Source of the DNA: Nostoc sp. JL33
GTDB taxonomy: Bacteria; Cyanobacteriota; Cyanobacteriia; Cyanobacteriales; Nostocaceae
DNA: 40,386 nucleotides
Reading direction: 5' to 3'
Assembly (NCBI RefSeq): GCF_017114985.1
Contig: NZ_JABXKP010000068.1
Location: forward strand, 1-40,386
In this document: piece after piece, positions 18,958 through 27,259 of the stretch
Layout: every line of letters starts with the position of its first letter
Numbering within the stretch: the first letter of the stretch is position 1
The notes under the pieces: generated by a model
What the model saw: the letters and a program-made list of their open reading frames with translations, nothing else
Told to the model about the DNA's origin: nothing
Database searches by the model: none
Translations under genes and position numbers: made by a program

Positions 18958-19197
18958 ATGAACGTTTATAAAAGATATATCACCATTGCAGATCCAAAGC
19001 AGTTAGTATTATCTGATTTACCATTTAAAGCAGGACAGAGAGTTGAGGTGATTATTTTGGCAGAGGATAATCAAAAGGCTACTTTAGCAGAAGAATTAAA
19101 AAAGTTATTCAAAGAAATACAAGCGATACACGCAGATAATCCCTTGAATGATGAAGAAATAGCAGCAGAAATTCAAGCTTATAGACGGGGAGAATGA
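18958..19197 (+). CDS. antitoxin-like small protein
   Basis: 79 residues starting MNVYKRYITIADPKQLVLSD. The N-terminal half (strand-turn-strand, LSDLPFKAGQRVEVIILAED) resembles the DNA-binding half of AbrB/VapB-like antitoxins found in cyanobacteria, and the C-terminal half is an acidic/basic helix ending EEIAAEIQAYRRGE, which would contact a toxin. The stop TGA overlaps the ATG of the next frame (ATGA at 19194-19197), the usual toxin-antitoxin arrangement, but the partner is broken after about 15 codons. Family assignment is by resemblance only. Confidence 0.6.
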   Translation: MNVYKRYITIADPKQLVLSDLPFKAGQRVEVIILAEDNQKATLAEELKKLFKEIQAIHADNPLNDEEIAAEIQAYRRGE

Positions 19198-19265
19198 AAA
19201 TGATTATTGATAAAAACTTTTTCTTAGCAATTTTGTACTGGATATTTTATAACAGGGCCTGTTAG
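19194..19265 (+). pseudogene. truncated toxin start (possible PIN type)
   Basis: A 23-codon frame overlapping the antitoxin stop by four bases: MKMIIDKNFFLAILYW and then unrelated residues to a TAG. MxxIIDxNxFLA is how PIN-domain (VapC-like) toxins begin, the Asp being a metal ligand (DTN is typical, here DKN). The rest of the gene is missing. Low-confidence reading from a very short match. Confidence 0.3.
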
Positions 19266-19296
19266 GTAGTAACTGCCGTGTTTTGGAAGCTAAAGT

Positions 19297-19659
19297 ATGA
19301 CTGCTGAAGAACTGTTGCAACGTTATGCTGCTGGTGAAAGACGTTTTATTGAAGTCGATCTCAGTGGTATTGATTTGAGCGGAGCTAATTTGTCAGAAAT
19401 TGATTTGTGCAGATGTAATCTCCGAAATATTAATCTTTCTGGAGCAAATTTGTTTGGTGGGAGCCTCATGAGTTCCGATTTGAGTGGGGGCAATCTGAGC
19501 AAAGCTAATTTAGAAAGTGTTGCTATGCAAGGAACGAATTTGGAAAACGCTACTTTGCTCGGTGCTAGAACTATCGAAACTGAATTTGCTGGAGCTTTCT
19601 TCTGTAATACCACGACTGAAGAAGGGGATGTTGTTCAAGAATATGAATACTTCGACTAA
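19297..19659 (+). CDS. pentapeptide repeat protein
   Basis: 120 residues. From residue 20 to about 100 the sequence follows the A(D/N)Lxx pentapeptide pattern (DLSGIDLSGANLSEIDLCRC, NLSGANLFGGSLMSSDLSGG, NLSKANLESVAMQGTNLENA), which folds into a right-handed quadrilateral beta-helix. The role of cyanobacterial members is mostly unknown. Acidic tail (EEGDVVQEYEYFD). No close operon partner: it follows the orphan antitoxin by 100 bp. Confidence 0.85.
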   Translation: MTAEELLQRYAAGERRFIEVDLSGIDLSGANLSEIDLCRCNLRNINLSGANLFGGSLMSSDLSGGNLSKANLESVAMQGTNLENATLLGARTIETEFAGAFFCNTTTEEGDVVQEYEYFD

Positions 19660-19733
19660 TGCCATTACCATAGCAATTAATTAAAAATTAATTAGCTCAA
19701 AAATACACTCAACTTATTTTTACTAAAGTTACC

Positions 19734-20438
19734 TCAGCCTTCTGATAATTCCCCAAATTGCTGACGATAACGCTCAAGTTGTTTTTGGGCTAACTCCAAT
19801 TGTTCTTCTGATGTTTGATAGCGCTTTCCTTGTTGGTCATACCAATACAAAACCTGACGCTGGATATTACCAGATACGTATTGGGATCGCCCAATTCCCA
19901 AACCAATTTCTGGCATCCAAAAGGGTTCACCAATTTGCAATTGATAGCTACCATCTACTAAGCGATAAACTTCAAAAGGTTGGTGGCGAAGCTCCGAAGG
20001 AGCCGCTTCGCTAACGCGTTGCCAATACTCTGGATTGTAAATAATGTAGTACAGTACCCCTAACTTGGCATAAATGTCTAATTTTTTGTCGTATTCTCCA
20101 CCCGGAGTTAAGGAGACAATTTCTAAAGCCAAGATAGGCACAATGTTGTTTTCTTCCCAGACAACATAGCTTTTACGAGATTTATCTGCCTTGCGGCGTT
20201 CTACACCTAAGCTCAAAAATCCGTCTGGTACAATCGGCACAAGTGGACTAACCCCTGTAGTATGGTAAACGCCCATATCCACGCTGAAAAACCAGTCATT
20301 CCGATTTGCCCAAATATATTGCAGCAAGAAGAGAAGCAGGTTAGGAATAAAGTTCTGATCTTCGTTATCCACAGGGGTATCGTCTGAACAAGGAAGTTCA
20401 GCACTAGTAGGCAATTGACGGGGGTCTGATTTCACCAT
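19734..20438 (-). CDS. Uma2 family endonuclease-like protein (DUF820)
   Basis: A 234-residue protein of the Uma2/DUF820 family, a PD-(D/E)XK-fold group greatly expanded in cyanobacteria. Core residues are VPDGFLSLGV (Asp), ILALEIVSLTPGGEYDKKL (E-x-V variant with the following K) and LGVLYYIIYNPEYW; the C-terminal end is a basic coiled helix (QLELAQKQLERYRQQFGEL). Compared with relatives recalled from memory, the stretch VSEAAPSELR after YWQR looks like an in-frame insertion encoded by a palindromic repeat (about 19986-20017). ATG 20438 was chosen; a GTG at 20462 is possible. Cellular role unknown. Confidence 0.85.
   Translation of the reverse strand: MVKSDPRQLPTSAELPCSDDTPVDNEDQNFIPNLLLFLLQYIWANRNDWFFSVDMGVYHTTGVSPLVPIVPDGFLSLGVERRKADKSRKSYVVWEENNIVPILALEIVSLTPGGEYDKKLDIYAKLGVLYYIIYNPEYWQRVSEAAPSELRHQPFEVYRLVDGSYQLQIGEPFWMPEIGLGIGRSQYVSGNIQRQVLYWYDQQGKRYQTSEEQLELAQKQLERYRQQFGELSEG
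19986..20017. repeat. palindromic repeat inside the Uma2 gene
   Basis: GGCGAAGCTCCGAAGGAGCC followed by GCTTCGCTAACGC; the inner GAAGC/GGAG arms pair. It is of the same kind as dispersed palindromes elsewhere in the window, but here it stays in frame within a coding region. Confidence 0.55.
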
Positions 20439-20822
20439 AAGTAATGATGGTGCTGGAGTCACCTAATGAGTTTTATTCTAGACGATTCGACACGGACGAT
20501 ATACTCTAGGTAAACGTTTTAAGTACAGCTTTGCCTAAATTCATGGAGGATTGAGGGTTGAAATTTAAACGCAAAGGGGCGCATTCGCAAAGCGTCTGTC
20601 TGCGACACGCTGCGCGAACGCAGAGAAGGTAAGCGCAGAGGATTCGCTACGAATTAATGAAATGTTGTACTTAGCTGCTAATTCCGAAGCCATTATGCCT
20701 AAGCCTTCGCGTAGCGTCTCGTAGAGAAGCTCGTCGTAGACATCGCCTCACCCCAAAATTAGCTTTGGGTTCTGATGCGTTTTTGTATAAAATAGGTAGT
20801 ATAAATTTGGCTGAGGTTTTTT
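20439..20822. other. intergenic region with dispersed palindromes
   Basis: 20580-20640 and 20700-20750 hold GC-rich repeats (GCGAACGCAGAG, CGTAGCGTCTCGTAGAGAAG types). No gene seen. Confidence 0.45.
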
Positions 20823-21434
20823 ATGAATTCCCGCCGCATTCTGAAAGCTGGTGAATCTTATACTTTCAGCCGATATTTTGAATTGCCCTTCACCATTGAT
20901 GATATTTTAGCTGAATTAAATTGCACTCTTGAAAGGAAAAATCTCACGCTCCCTGAATCTTCAGAAATTTTAGACCTCCAGTTTTTACAGCAGCAGCTTC
21001 AGCGTAATTTATCTCACATCGATTTAGTTAATGAAACTGCCAGACGGGAAGCTTTAATTGGCCCAATTTTATTTGAGGTATGCGATTTAACTAATCAGCG
21101 ACTCAATATAGAATATTCTATTGCTGTCAACGACTATCTGAAAGGAACTCTCGACTACTATATTGCAGCACCTCAAAATTTATTGGTCATCAAAGCAAAA
21201 CAATCAGATTTAGTTAGGGGATTTACTCAACTTGCGATCGAATTAATCGCACTTGATCAATGGACTCAATCTACATCTGAGCTTCTATATGGTGCAGTTA
21301 CGATTGGTGAAGACTGGCGTTTTGGAGTTTACCATCGCGCAAATCGTCAGGTGACTCAAGACCAGAAACGCTATCAAGTTCCAGAAGATTTATTGGTGCT
21401 GATCAAAATTCTTATAGGTATTCTTGCTGGTTAG
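20823..21434 (+). CDS. PD-(D/E)XK nuclease-like protein with altered catalytic motif
   Basis: 203 residues. The region RREALIGPILFEVCDLTNQR, then KGTLDYYIAAPQNLLVIKAK and LVRGFTQLAIELIALDQW matches, from memory, a cyanobacterial family with a PD-(D/E)XK restriction-nuclease fold. In that pattern D111 (GTLDYY) is the first metal ligand, and the (D/E)-x-K motif should read E-A-K. Here residues 124-126 read K-A-K (codon AAA where GAA is expected), so the second metal ligand is lost. The protein is otherwise complete. It may be an inactive relative with a binding role, or the gene may be starting to decay. Function unknown. Confidence 0.65.
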   Translation: MNSRRILKAGESYTFSRYFELPFTIDDILAELNCTLERKNLTLPESSEILDLQFLQQQLQRNLSHIDLVNETARREALIGPILFEVCDLTNQRLNIEYSIAVNDYLKGTLDYYIAAPQNLLVIKAKQSDLVRGFTQLAIELIALDQWTQSTSELLYGAVTIGEDWRFGVYHRANRQVTQDQKRYQVPEDLLVLIKILIGILAG

Positions 21435-21916
21435 TAAACTGCTCTGCGATCGCTATCGACTTAAGTGGAAATTATGTTGTCTATATCTAGGGCGTAAATG
21501 GATGTTACTTTTGTCTGGAATTCGATCATGATCAACCTAGAAGATCAGGCGATCGCTAAACTTACAGTAAGCTTGAAAGGGAGGAAGGAAAGCCACTACC
21601 AGAACCCAGGATGCTTACTACACGACGATTGCAGGTTTAGTTAGTCAATTGTCAAATTATACAGTTTCTCTAGTGGTGTTTGCGTAGGGTGCCGTAGGCG
21701 AACGCTTACGACTGAAGTGGAAATTATTTTTTCAAGCGATCGCACATCCTCAACAAAGAGCGATATCTGACGACAAACCCAGGAAGCTTCTCCACTTTTG
21801 CAAAAGAATTTAGGGATTTTTACACTAAGTTCGTCTGATTGCCGATAATAATAAAAGTAACCCTTCAGCAATTTCCCGTTGTACTCTATTAGTAAATCCT
21901 AACTATATTTTTAACC
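21435..21916. other. intergenic region, possible gene remnants
   Basis: Contains HIP1 sites and a GTAGGGTGCCGTAGGCGAAC repeat near 21685. Short frames exist on both strands but none has family features. Confidence 0.4.
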
Positions 21917-22573
21917 ATGACTACGCAAACACTACCTCCAACAGAAATTTATCAAGGTCAATTTGGGGAATTTACAATTACTCAGAGCGATCGCACTGGG
22001 GTAATTATCTACCGCGCTGGGTTAATGGTAGCAGCACTGAGCTTTGCCATAGGCAGCGCTTTAGTTTTGTTCAAGAATAACCCGACTGTTTTTACCGCAC
22101 TTACACCTCTATATGCTTGTTTTAGTCTCGCTCTCGGTGTAAGTTTATTTACGATTCATATCTACATGGCATCACTGCACCGAATGTTGCAAATTTTTTG
22201 GGCGATCGGTAGTATAACATCAGTGATTCTGGCAATCTCTAGTAGTGAACCTTTGGCTCTGACTGTTTACAACCACCCTATTACCTTATTTGGAGTTGGT
22301 TTTATCTTCGTTGCTTTGACAGGTATTTATTTTAAAGAGGCTTTTTGCTTCAATCGCCTGGAAACCAAAGTGTTAACCCTAATAGTACCGCTACTGTTGT
22401 TAGGACATTTAGTGAGAATTTTACCAACTCAGGCAGAAACTATTTTATTAGGAATTTGGGCGGCGTTGTTTTTAGTGTTTGCGCTGCGGAAAACAGTGCA
22501 AGTAATTCCTGCTGATATTGGAGATAAGTCTGTGTTTACCTACTTGGAAGAGCAGCGTTTAGCTAAAGTTTAA
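21917..22573 (+). CDS. DUF2301 integral membrane protein
   Basis: 218 residues with about seven hydrophobic helices (for example VIIYRAGLMVAALSFAIGSA and VLTLIVPLLLLGHLVRILP). The N-terminal FGEFTITQSDRTG and ALTGIYFKEAFCFNR blocks are characteristic of the DUF2301 family of cyanobacterial/plastid membrane proteins of unknown role. Its stop overlaps the start of the next gene by one base (TAATG at 22571-22575), so the two are translationally coupled. Confidence 0.85.
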   Translation: MTTQTLPPTEIYQGQFGEFTITQSDRTGVIIYRAGLMVAALSFAIGSALVLFKNNPTVFTALTPLYACFSLALGVSLFTIHIYMASLHRMLQIFWAIGSITSVILAISSSEPLALTVYNHPITLFGVGFIFVALTGIYFKEAFCFNRLETKVLTLIVPLLLLGHLVRILPTQAETILLGIWAALFLVFALRKTVQVIPADIGDKSVFTYLEEQRLAKV

Positions 22574-23262
22574 TGCAGATCAAAAATCGCCGGCGTCAAA
22601 ATTTTACCAAAATCAAACTAATAAAACGCCAAGAAATGTGGACACTTACGGCTCAGGGGTGGGCGATCGCGATCGCTTTGATTGCTTATTTAATATTTTT
22701 CACTATTACTCATATACACTCATTTCTCGCCGTAACTTCCCCGATAAAATCAGCAGAAGTATTAGTTGTTGAAGGATGGCTACCAGATTACGCTATAGAA
22801 GAAGCTTTGAGTGAATTTCAAAACGGTTCTTATCGTCAAATAATAAGTACCGGAGGTACATTAGGAAAAGGGAGTTATCTTACTGGATACAATAACTTTG
22901 CAGACGTGTCAGCCGCCACCTTCATAAAACTCGGTTTAGAAGCAGAAAAAGTGATAGCTGTTCCAACGCCTTCCGTGGTTAAGGATCGTAGTTATGCATC
23001 TGCTGCTGAATTTCATCGCTGGCTATCCAATTCCAATTTACAGATAGAATCAATTAATCTTTTTTCTTTGGATGTTCATACCCGTAGAAGTTGGCTAATT
23101 TTCAAAAAATTACTGAATCCTGGTATCAAAGTTGGTGTAATTGCTGCCAAAACACAAGATTATGAGCCAGAGAAATGGTGGGGTTCTAGCCAAGGTGTGC
23201 GGACAATTCTTGATGAAGGCATAGCTTATATTTATGCACGGTTTTTGAATTGGAAAGCCTAA
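22573..23262 (+). CDS. YdcF/ElyC family (DUF218) membrane protein
   Basis: 229 residues: a basic N-terminus, one membrane helix (about residues 28-48), then an exported domain. SAEVLVVEGWLPDYAIEEAL, IISTGGTLGKGSYL and VKDRSYASAAEF fit the DUF218 (SanA/ElyC/YdcF) fold, whose E. coli members take part in envelope integrity; the biochemical activity is not established. Coupled to the DUF2301 gene by a one-base overlap, suggesting a shared membrane function. Confidence 0.8.
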   Translation: MQIKNRRRQNFTKIKLIKRQEMWTLTAQGWAIAIALIAYLIFFTITHIHSFLAVTSPIKSAEVLVVEGWLPDYAIEEALSEFQNGSYRQIISTGGTLGKGSYLTGYNNFADVSAATFIKLGLEAEKVIAVPTPSVVKDRSYASAAEFHRWLSNSNLQIESINLFSLDVHTRRSWLIFKKLLNPGIKVGVIAAKTQDYEPEKWWGSSQGVRTILDEGIAYIYARFLNWKA

Positions 23263-23276
23263 AAGTCGTAATTCCC

Positions 23277-23310
23277 AGATCCCCGAAAACTTTTACGAAG
23301 TCGGGGATCT
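23277..23310 (+). terminator. hairpin after the DUF2301-YdcF operon
   Basis: AGATCCCCGA (23277-23286) and TCGGGGATCT (23301-23310) form a perfect 10-bp stem 15 bp after the stop codon. No clear T-run follows. Confidence 0.55.
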
Positions 23311-23339
23311 ATCTACTGAGCATTTTAGGGACTTCCAAG

Positions 23340-23587
23340 AAAGAAATTACTCAAATAAACGTAGACGCGGAGCGGTGAAGCAGCGCAGTCTTCTCCCAAA
23401 GGGAGAGGCTAGCGCCTGCCGTAGGATGCCCGGAGGGCTGTAGGGGGTTTCCCCCATGAGCGACTGCACCAAGCCGAAGGGCTTGCCGCAGGCTACCACT
23501 CCAGGCATAGAGAACACAGAGGAATGAGGAGGAGAGAGTTTTTTCGTCAGTTTTTGGGGTATTTTTTTATCTGGAAGTCCCTTATAT
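23340..23587. other. intergenic, dense dispersed palindromes
   Basis: GC-rich repeat block at 23365-23510 (CTCCCAAAGGGAGAGGC, GGGGGTTTCCCCC, GCCGAAGGGCTTGCCG types), typical of Nostoc intergenic DNA. No gene seen. Confidence 0.5.
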
Positions 23588-24766
23588 TTAATTAGGTTGG
23601 ACTACTTGCTTACCCAGGATTTGTAATAATGCTTCTCGATAAATTTTTAAGCCCTCTGCGTTTAGATGATCACCATCACTGGTCAAATTTTCTTTGAGAA
23701 CATTATTTTCATACAAGGGTGCTAGCCCTGCTGCTGCAACTGGCACTTTTTCTGTTTCACCAACTTGATTAATCAGAGTATTAATTTGTTCAACTTTAGA
23801 AAGTGGGGCTGATACAGTTGGATCTAAGCTTGCTGCAACTGTTGAATAAAAAGCCGGAATCAGAAAAATCTCTTTAGTTCCCATTGTGCGGACAAGTGCG
23901 ATCGCCTCTTGCAGGTTTTTGCTAAATAATTCATCACTAATTCCATACCAAGCATCATTTCCACCTATGGCAATAATAGCTTTTTCGCATTTCACCTTGG
24001 TAGGAATTAAATTTTTCAATTGTTCGACTAATGAGATTGTACTCAGACCATTTAACCCAAAATTAAAAGTACCATCCCCAAGGGTATTACCAAGTTCAGC
24101 CGAGATAGAATCACCAAATAAGCAACCTGAGAACTGTTTATTTTGGGCGGCGAATATCTGATATTGCAGTGCAATTTGCCCTAAAGGTGAAGAACTTACG
24201 TCGTCTTTCGGCCGCGCATCAGAAGAACCAGAAGATAAATTTGCCATGCTAATTAGCTTGGAAATTTTTGACACGTCAACGACTAGTTGATTACTGGGAT
24301 AGGCTTCTAGAAAACTGATTAATCCTAGACCTTCTGGTGATTTTGCTCCTAAGATAATCGCAGCTCGTAACGCTTGTATACTGCCTTGATCAGGACGGGC
24401 GATCGCGGAACGTGTTGGAAAGACAGTCGCTTGAGAAGCAAAAGATAAAATTTGCTTGCCCATTCCTGTATTTATCAGCTTATCTAAAGCCGCAATATCA
24501 AGAGACATTTTCACCTGAAGAGTATCTTGAAACTTCTGTTTATCCTTAGCGCTGAGATAACCTAAGAAAGATTGCAAATCGGCAGAAACCTTTTGCGTCT
24601 CGGCGTAGTTGCGTATATCTGCCACCGGGAGCGATTGCTCAAACAAACCGTACCTGACAACAATTTTTTCGGCTGCCAAACTCGGCAACAAAGCAAAACA
24701 ACTGTGTAGCAGTAAAAATATTAAGCACCCAGATAGGCATATTAAAAGACGATAGAAATATTTCAT
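23588..24766 (-). CDS. exported DUF1400-SGNH/GDSL hydrolase fusion
   Basis: 392 residues from ATG 24766, after a signal peptide (hydrophobic about 5-30, cut near SLAAEK). Residues about 32-165 match DUF1400, the N-terminal domain usually attached to cyanobacterial alpha/beta hydrolases (EKIVVRYGLFEQSLPVADIR ... GLISFLEAYPSNQLVVDV). Residues about 215-392 are an SGNH hydrolase: block I FGDSISAELG, block III IAIGGNDAWYG, block V DGDHLNAEG with the Asp and His of the triad. So DUF1400 is here joined to a different hydrolase. It would act outside the cytoplasmic membrane on an ester; the substrate is unknown. Confidence 0.85.
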   Translation of the reverse strand: MKYFYRLLICLSGCLIFLLLHSCFALLPSLAAEKIVVRYGLFEQSLPVADIRNYAETQKVSADLQSFLGYLSAKDKQKFQDTLQVKMSLDIAALDKLINTGMGKQILSFASQATVFPTRSAIARPDQGSIQALRAAIILGAKSPEGLGLISFLEAYPSNQLVVDVSKISKLISMANLSSGSSDARPKDDVSSSPLGQIALQYQIFAAQNKQFSGCLFGDSISAELGNTLGDGTFNFGLNGLSTISLVEQLKNLIPTKVKCEKAIIAIGGNDAWYGISDELFSKNLQEAIALVRTMGTKEIFLIPAFYSTVAASLDPTVSAPLSKVEQINTLINQVGETEKVPVAAAGLAPLYENNVLKENLTSDGDHLNAEGLKIYREALLQILGKQVVQPN

Positions 24767-24963
24767 CACAGAAAATAATGGAATAGTCAATAGTTAATAT
24801 TCAATGGTTAAGGGTCAAGAGTCAAGAGCCAAGAGTTGATATTTAATAGTCAAAGGCTCAACCTTCATGTTTTAATAAACTTCCCCATTCCCCACTCTGC
24901 CTTTATCTCAATAGCCAAACCTAATTTGGGAATACTCAATCTAGTAGGCGTGAGGATAGAACT

Positions 24964-25704
24964 GTGGTAGAAGAAGGCGCATATTGGCTAGCTTGGGCGC
25001 AAATTTCTGGAATTGGCCCAGTATTACTGCGACGGCTACAACAGCATTTTGGGACGCTGGCAACGGCTTGGAACGCTAACAAGGTACAGTTGGGAGAGGT
25101 GGAGGGTTTTGGTTTTCAGACACTAGAAAAAGTAGTACAACAGCGATCGCGTTTGCACCCAGAACAACTATTCACCAAGCACCAGCAGGAAAATTCCCAT
25201 TTCTGGACACCAGCAGATGCAGATTATCCCCGCTTACTGCTGGAAACTCCGAGTCCGCCGCCGATTTTATACTATCGTGGTGAAGTCGAACTCCAAGAAA
25301 ATCTCGGACAAAAACCGATGGTTGGGATTGTCGGAACCCGCCAACCCTCAGAATACGGCATCCGTTGGACTCGCCAAATTAGTACAGCTTTGGCTAAAAA
25401 TGGCTTTACAGTTGTTTCTGGTATGGCAGAGGGAATTGACACAGAAAGCCACATCGCCGCCCTTAAAGCAGGTGGACGCACGATCGCAGTTTTGGGGACT
25501 GGCGTAGATGTCATCTATCCACATAAAAATCGGGATTTGTACAAGCAAATTTTGACGGCTGGATTAGTCGTGAGTGAGTACCCCACGAAAACCCCACCCG
25601 ATCGCACTCACTTTCCCCGTCGCAACCGAATTATTGCAGGCTTAAGCCGCGCTATCCTGGTAATGGAAGCAAGGCTTTGCCTTCTGGATATCCAGGCTTT
25701 CTAA
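24964..25704 (+). CDS. dprA: DprA, N-terminal part, interrupted by integrative element
   Basis: Encodes residues 1-236 of DprA, the cytosolic protein that binds incoming single-stranded DNA and loads RecA during natural transformation. GTG 24964 starts the frame. Visible are the helical N-terminal domain (ISGIGPVLLRRLQQHFG) and much of the Rossmann-like DNA-binding fold (VGIVGTRQPSEYG, VVSGMAEGIDTESH, AVLGTGVDVIYPHKN, FPRRNRIIAGLS). At the left attachment site the frame is diverted into RLCLLDIQAF and stops at 25704. The rest of the fold and the winged-helix end are 9 kb away (34765-35173). While the element is inserted the product is a 246-residue fragment, unlikely to work. Confidence 0.95.
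   Translation: MVEEGAYWLAWAQISGIGPVLLRRLQQHFGTLATAWNANKVQLGEVEGFGFQTLEKVVQQRSRLHPEQLFTKHQQENSHFWTPADADYPRLLLETPSPPPILYYRGEVELQENLGQKPMVGIVGTRQPSEYGIRWTRQISTALAKNGFTVVSGMAEGIDTESHIAALKAGGRTIAVLGTGVDVIYPHKNRDLYKQILTAGLVVSEYPTKTPPDRTHFPRRNRIIAGLSRAILVMEARLCLLDIQAF
25630..25670 (+). repeat. attL core, 41-bp direct repeat
   Basis: Begins ATTATTGCAGGCTTAAGCCG and ends GTAATGGAAGC. Identical to 34724-34764. It encodes IIAGLSRAILVMEA of DprA, a highly conserved stretch, which explains how the element finds the same site across strains. Confidence 0.93.
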
Positions 25705-25733
25705 TGCTTACTATATGGGCTTTTGGGGCTACT

Positions 25734-25750
25734 TGGCTATCCGGTGGCTA
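25734..25750 (+). promoter_or_regulatory. candidate integrase arm-type site, left end
   Basis: TGGCTATCCGGTGGCTA, a direct repeat of TGGCTA. It matches 34655-34671 near the other end in 15 of 17 positions and in the same orientation, 64 bp from the attachment core. It ends 2 bp before the integrase start codon, so binding here could also repress integrase translation or transcription. Confidence 0.55.
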
Positions 25751-25752
25751 TT

Positions 25753-26856
25753 ATGGCAAAAGCAAAAGCAGGCACAGTTGGCATTGAGAAGTATAGGGGT
25801 AAATATCGCCTCAGATTACCCAGAGCGATCGCAGAGGGATCTAATCGGTACATTTCCACCGGGGTATCTATTGATAGCCAGGAAGGTTACAAACAAGCCC
25901 AGAGGATGGCCTGGGACATAGAGGATGAAATAGCCAGATGTAAGTTCAACCTAGCCAAACATAAGGCAACTATCAAGTCAGAACCAATACCTCAGTTGAC
26001 TCTAGTTGAACTCTGGCAGCGCTTCAGTAATCATAAAAAAGCTTCAGTTGCCCTATCCACACATCACAAGGTCTATGAGGGAACCTGGAAAAGACTGATA
26101 TCCTTAGTACCCTACCAATCCCCTGATGATGCCGAGGTAATCAAAGACTGGATAGTTAAGCACAAGCCAGCCAATACCGCTAGGCAGGTTATCATCCACC
26201 TGTGCGCTTGTATGGATTGGGCAGTATCTCAGGGACTACTAAATACCAATAGGTTTACCGGGCTATCCAAAGGTATCAAGGTAACTAAGGGGCATAACAT
26301 TGACCCCTTTACCACCGCAGAGATGTTAGCTATCCTTCAGTTATTCCAGGGTAGCCATTATGAGAACTTTGTACACTTCCTATTTCTGACTGGCTGTAGA
26401 ACAGGGGAAGCGATCGCGCTCCAATGGAAACAGGTAGCCCCTGACTACTCCACAGTTACCATTAATGCAACTTATTACCTTGAGTTAAGAGCCAGGAAGC
26501 CAACTAAAACTAAGAAATCAAGGGTAGTTCCTTGTAATAATCAACTATCACAACTACTCCAAAAGTTAACCAGGGGACAGCCTACCGATCAGGTATTTAC
26601 CAGCTTAGAGGGTTGTGTCATAAATAACCATAACTTTCTCCTGTACCACTGGCGACCTAAGATTACTCAACTGATTGAACAGGGGTTAGTCGAGCGCTAT
26701 AGACCAGCCTACAACACAAGGCATACAGCTATTACCAGAATGCTAGAATCTGGCTTAACTGCTGCTGAGGTGGCTAGGGTAGTAGGTAACAGTCCAAGGG
26801 TCATAACTGAGCATTATGCCGGGGTTAGCCGCGCCATAGTTCTACCAGAGTTTTAG
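25753..26856 (+). CDS. tyrosine recombinase/integrase
   Basis: 367 residues from ATG 25753. An N-terminal arm-binding-like region (about 1-50), a SAM-like core-binding domain (about 80-175) and the catalytic domain with R216 (TGCRTGEAIALQW), a lysine in KKSRVVP near 255, R323 in the YNTRHTAIT box (Tyr replaces the first His of HxxR, as in other cyanobacterial/phage integrases) and the nucleophile Y355 (ITEHYAGVS). It should catalyse integration at dprA and, with a helper, excision. The ATG was chosen over an in-frame codon at 25723 because MAKAKAGTVGIEKYRGKYRL fits family starts. It is read in the same direction as dprA, and transcription from dprA could run into it. Confidence 0.95.
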   Translation: MAKAKAGTVGIEKYRGKYRLRLPRAIAEGSNRYISTGVSIDSQEGYKQAQRMAWDIEDEIARCKFNLAKHKATIKSEPIPQLTLVELWQRFSNHKKASVALSTHHKVYEGTWKRLISLVPYQSPDDAEVIKDWIVKHKPANTARQVIIHLCACMDWAVSQGLLNTNRFTGLSKGIKVTKGHNIDPFTTAEMLAILQLFQGSHYENFVHFLFLTGCRTGEAIALQWKQVAPDYSTVTINATYYLELRARKPTKTKKSRVVPCNNQLSQLLQKLTRGQPTDQVFTSLEGCVINNHNFLLYHWRPKITQLIEQGLVERYRPAYNTRHTAITRMLESGLTAAEVARVVGNSPRVITEHYAGVSRAIVLPEF

Positions 26857-26944
26857 GGGCATCTGACTAAGTAGGGTTAACTATAACTTTTATAAAAACC
26901 CTATTTTTAACTAAGCATTCTTTGAGTTTTGTTTGTACCTTTTT

Positions 26945-26980
26945 CCCCTTGTTAGCGCCAAACTAACTAGGGGTATTTTT
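26945..26980 (+). terminator. terminator after the integrase gene
   Basis: CCCC-GTTAG and CTAAC-GGGG pair around CGCCAAA (26945-26973), followed by TATTTTT. Confidence 0.65.
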
Positions 26981-27166
26981 ATGTCCCTAGTAACCCTCGG
27001 TGTGCTTATGGGTTCATGGCTAGCGCTGGAGATATAAGGGGGACTAGCTTGATGTCTTAGTTTTGTCTTAGGATTCTCATTAGTCTGACAGAGGAGATTT
27101 CAGATTTCCAAGGGTATTATCAGCCAGCCTAAAATACCAAATCACGTCAAATAGGGTTAACCATGT

Positions 27167-27231
27167 TGTGCCAGTTTCTACTAAATATGTGCCAGTTTAC
27201 TACTGACATTGATACTCCCCCAGGTTACAAT
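27167..27231 (+). promoter_or_regulatory. promoter with paired upstream operator repeats
   Basis: A -35-like CTGACA (27203-27208), a 17-bp spacer and a -10-like TACAAT (27226-27231) lie 29 bp upstream of the ribbon-helix-helix gene at 27260. Just before it are two copies of TGTGCCAGTTT (27167-27177 and 27188-27198) spaced 21 bp apart, two helical turns, so a regulator would bind both on the same face. Confidence 0.55.
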
Positions 27232-27259
27232 AGGAGTATACTAAGAAACAAAAATAACA

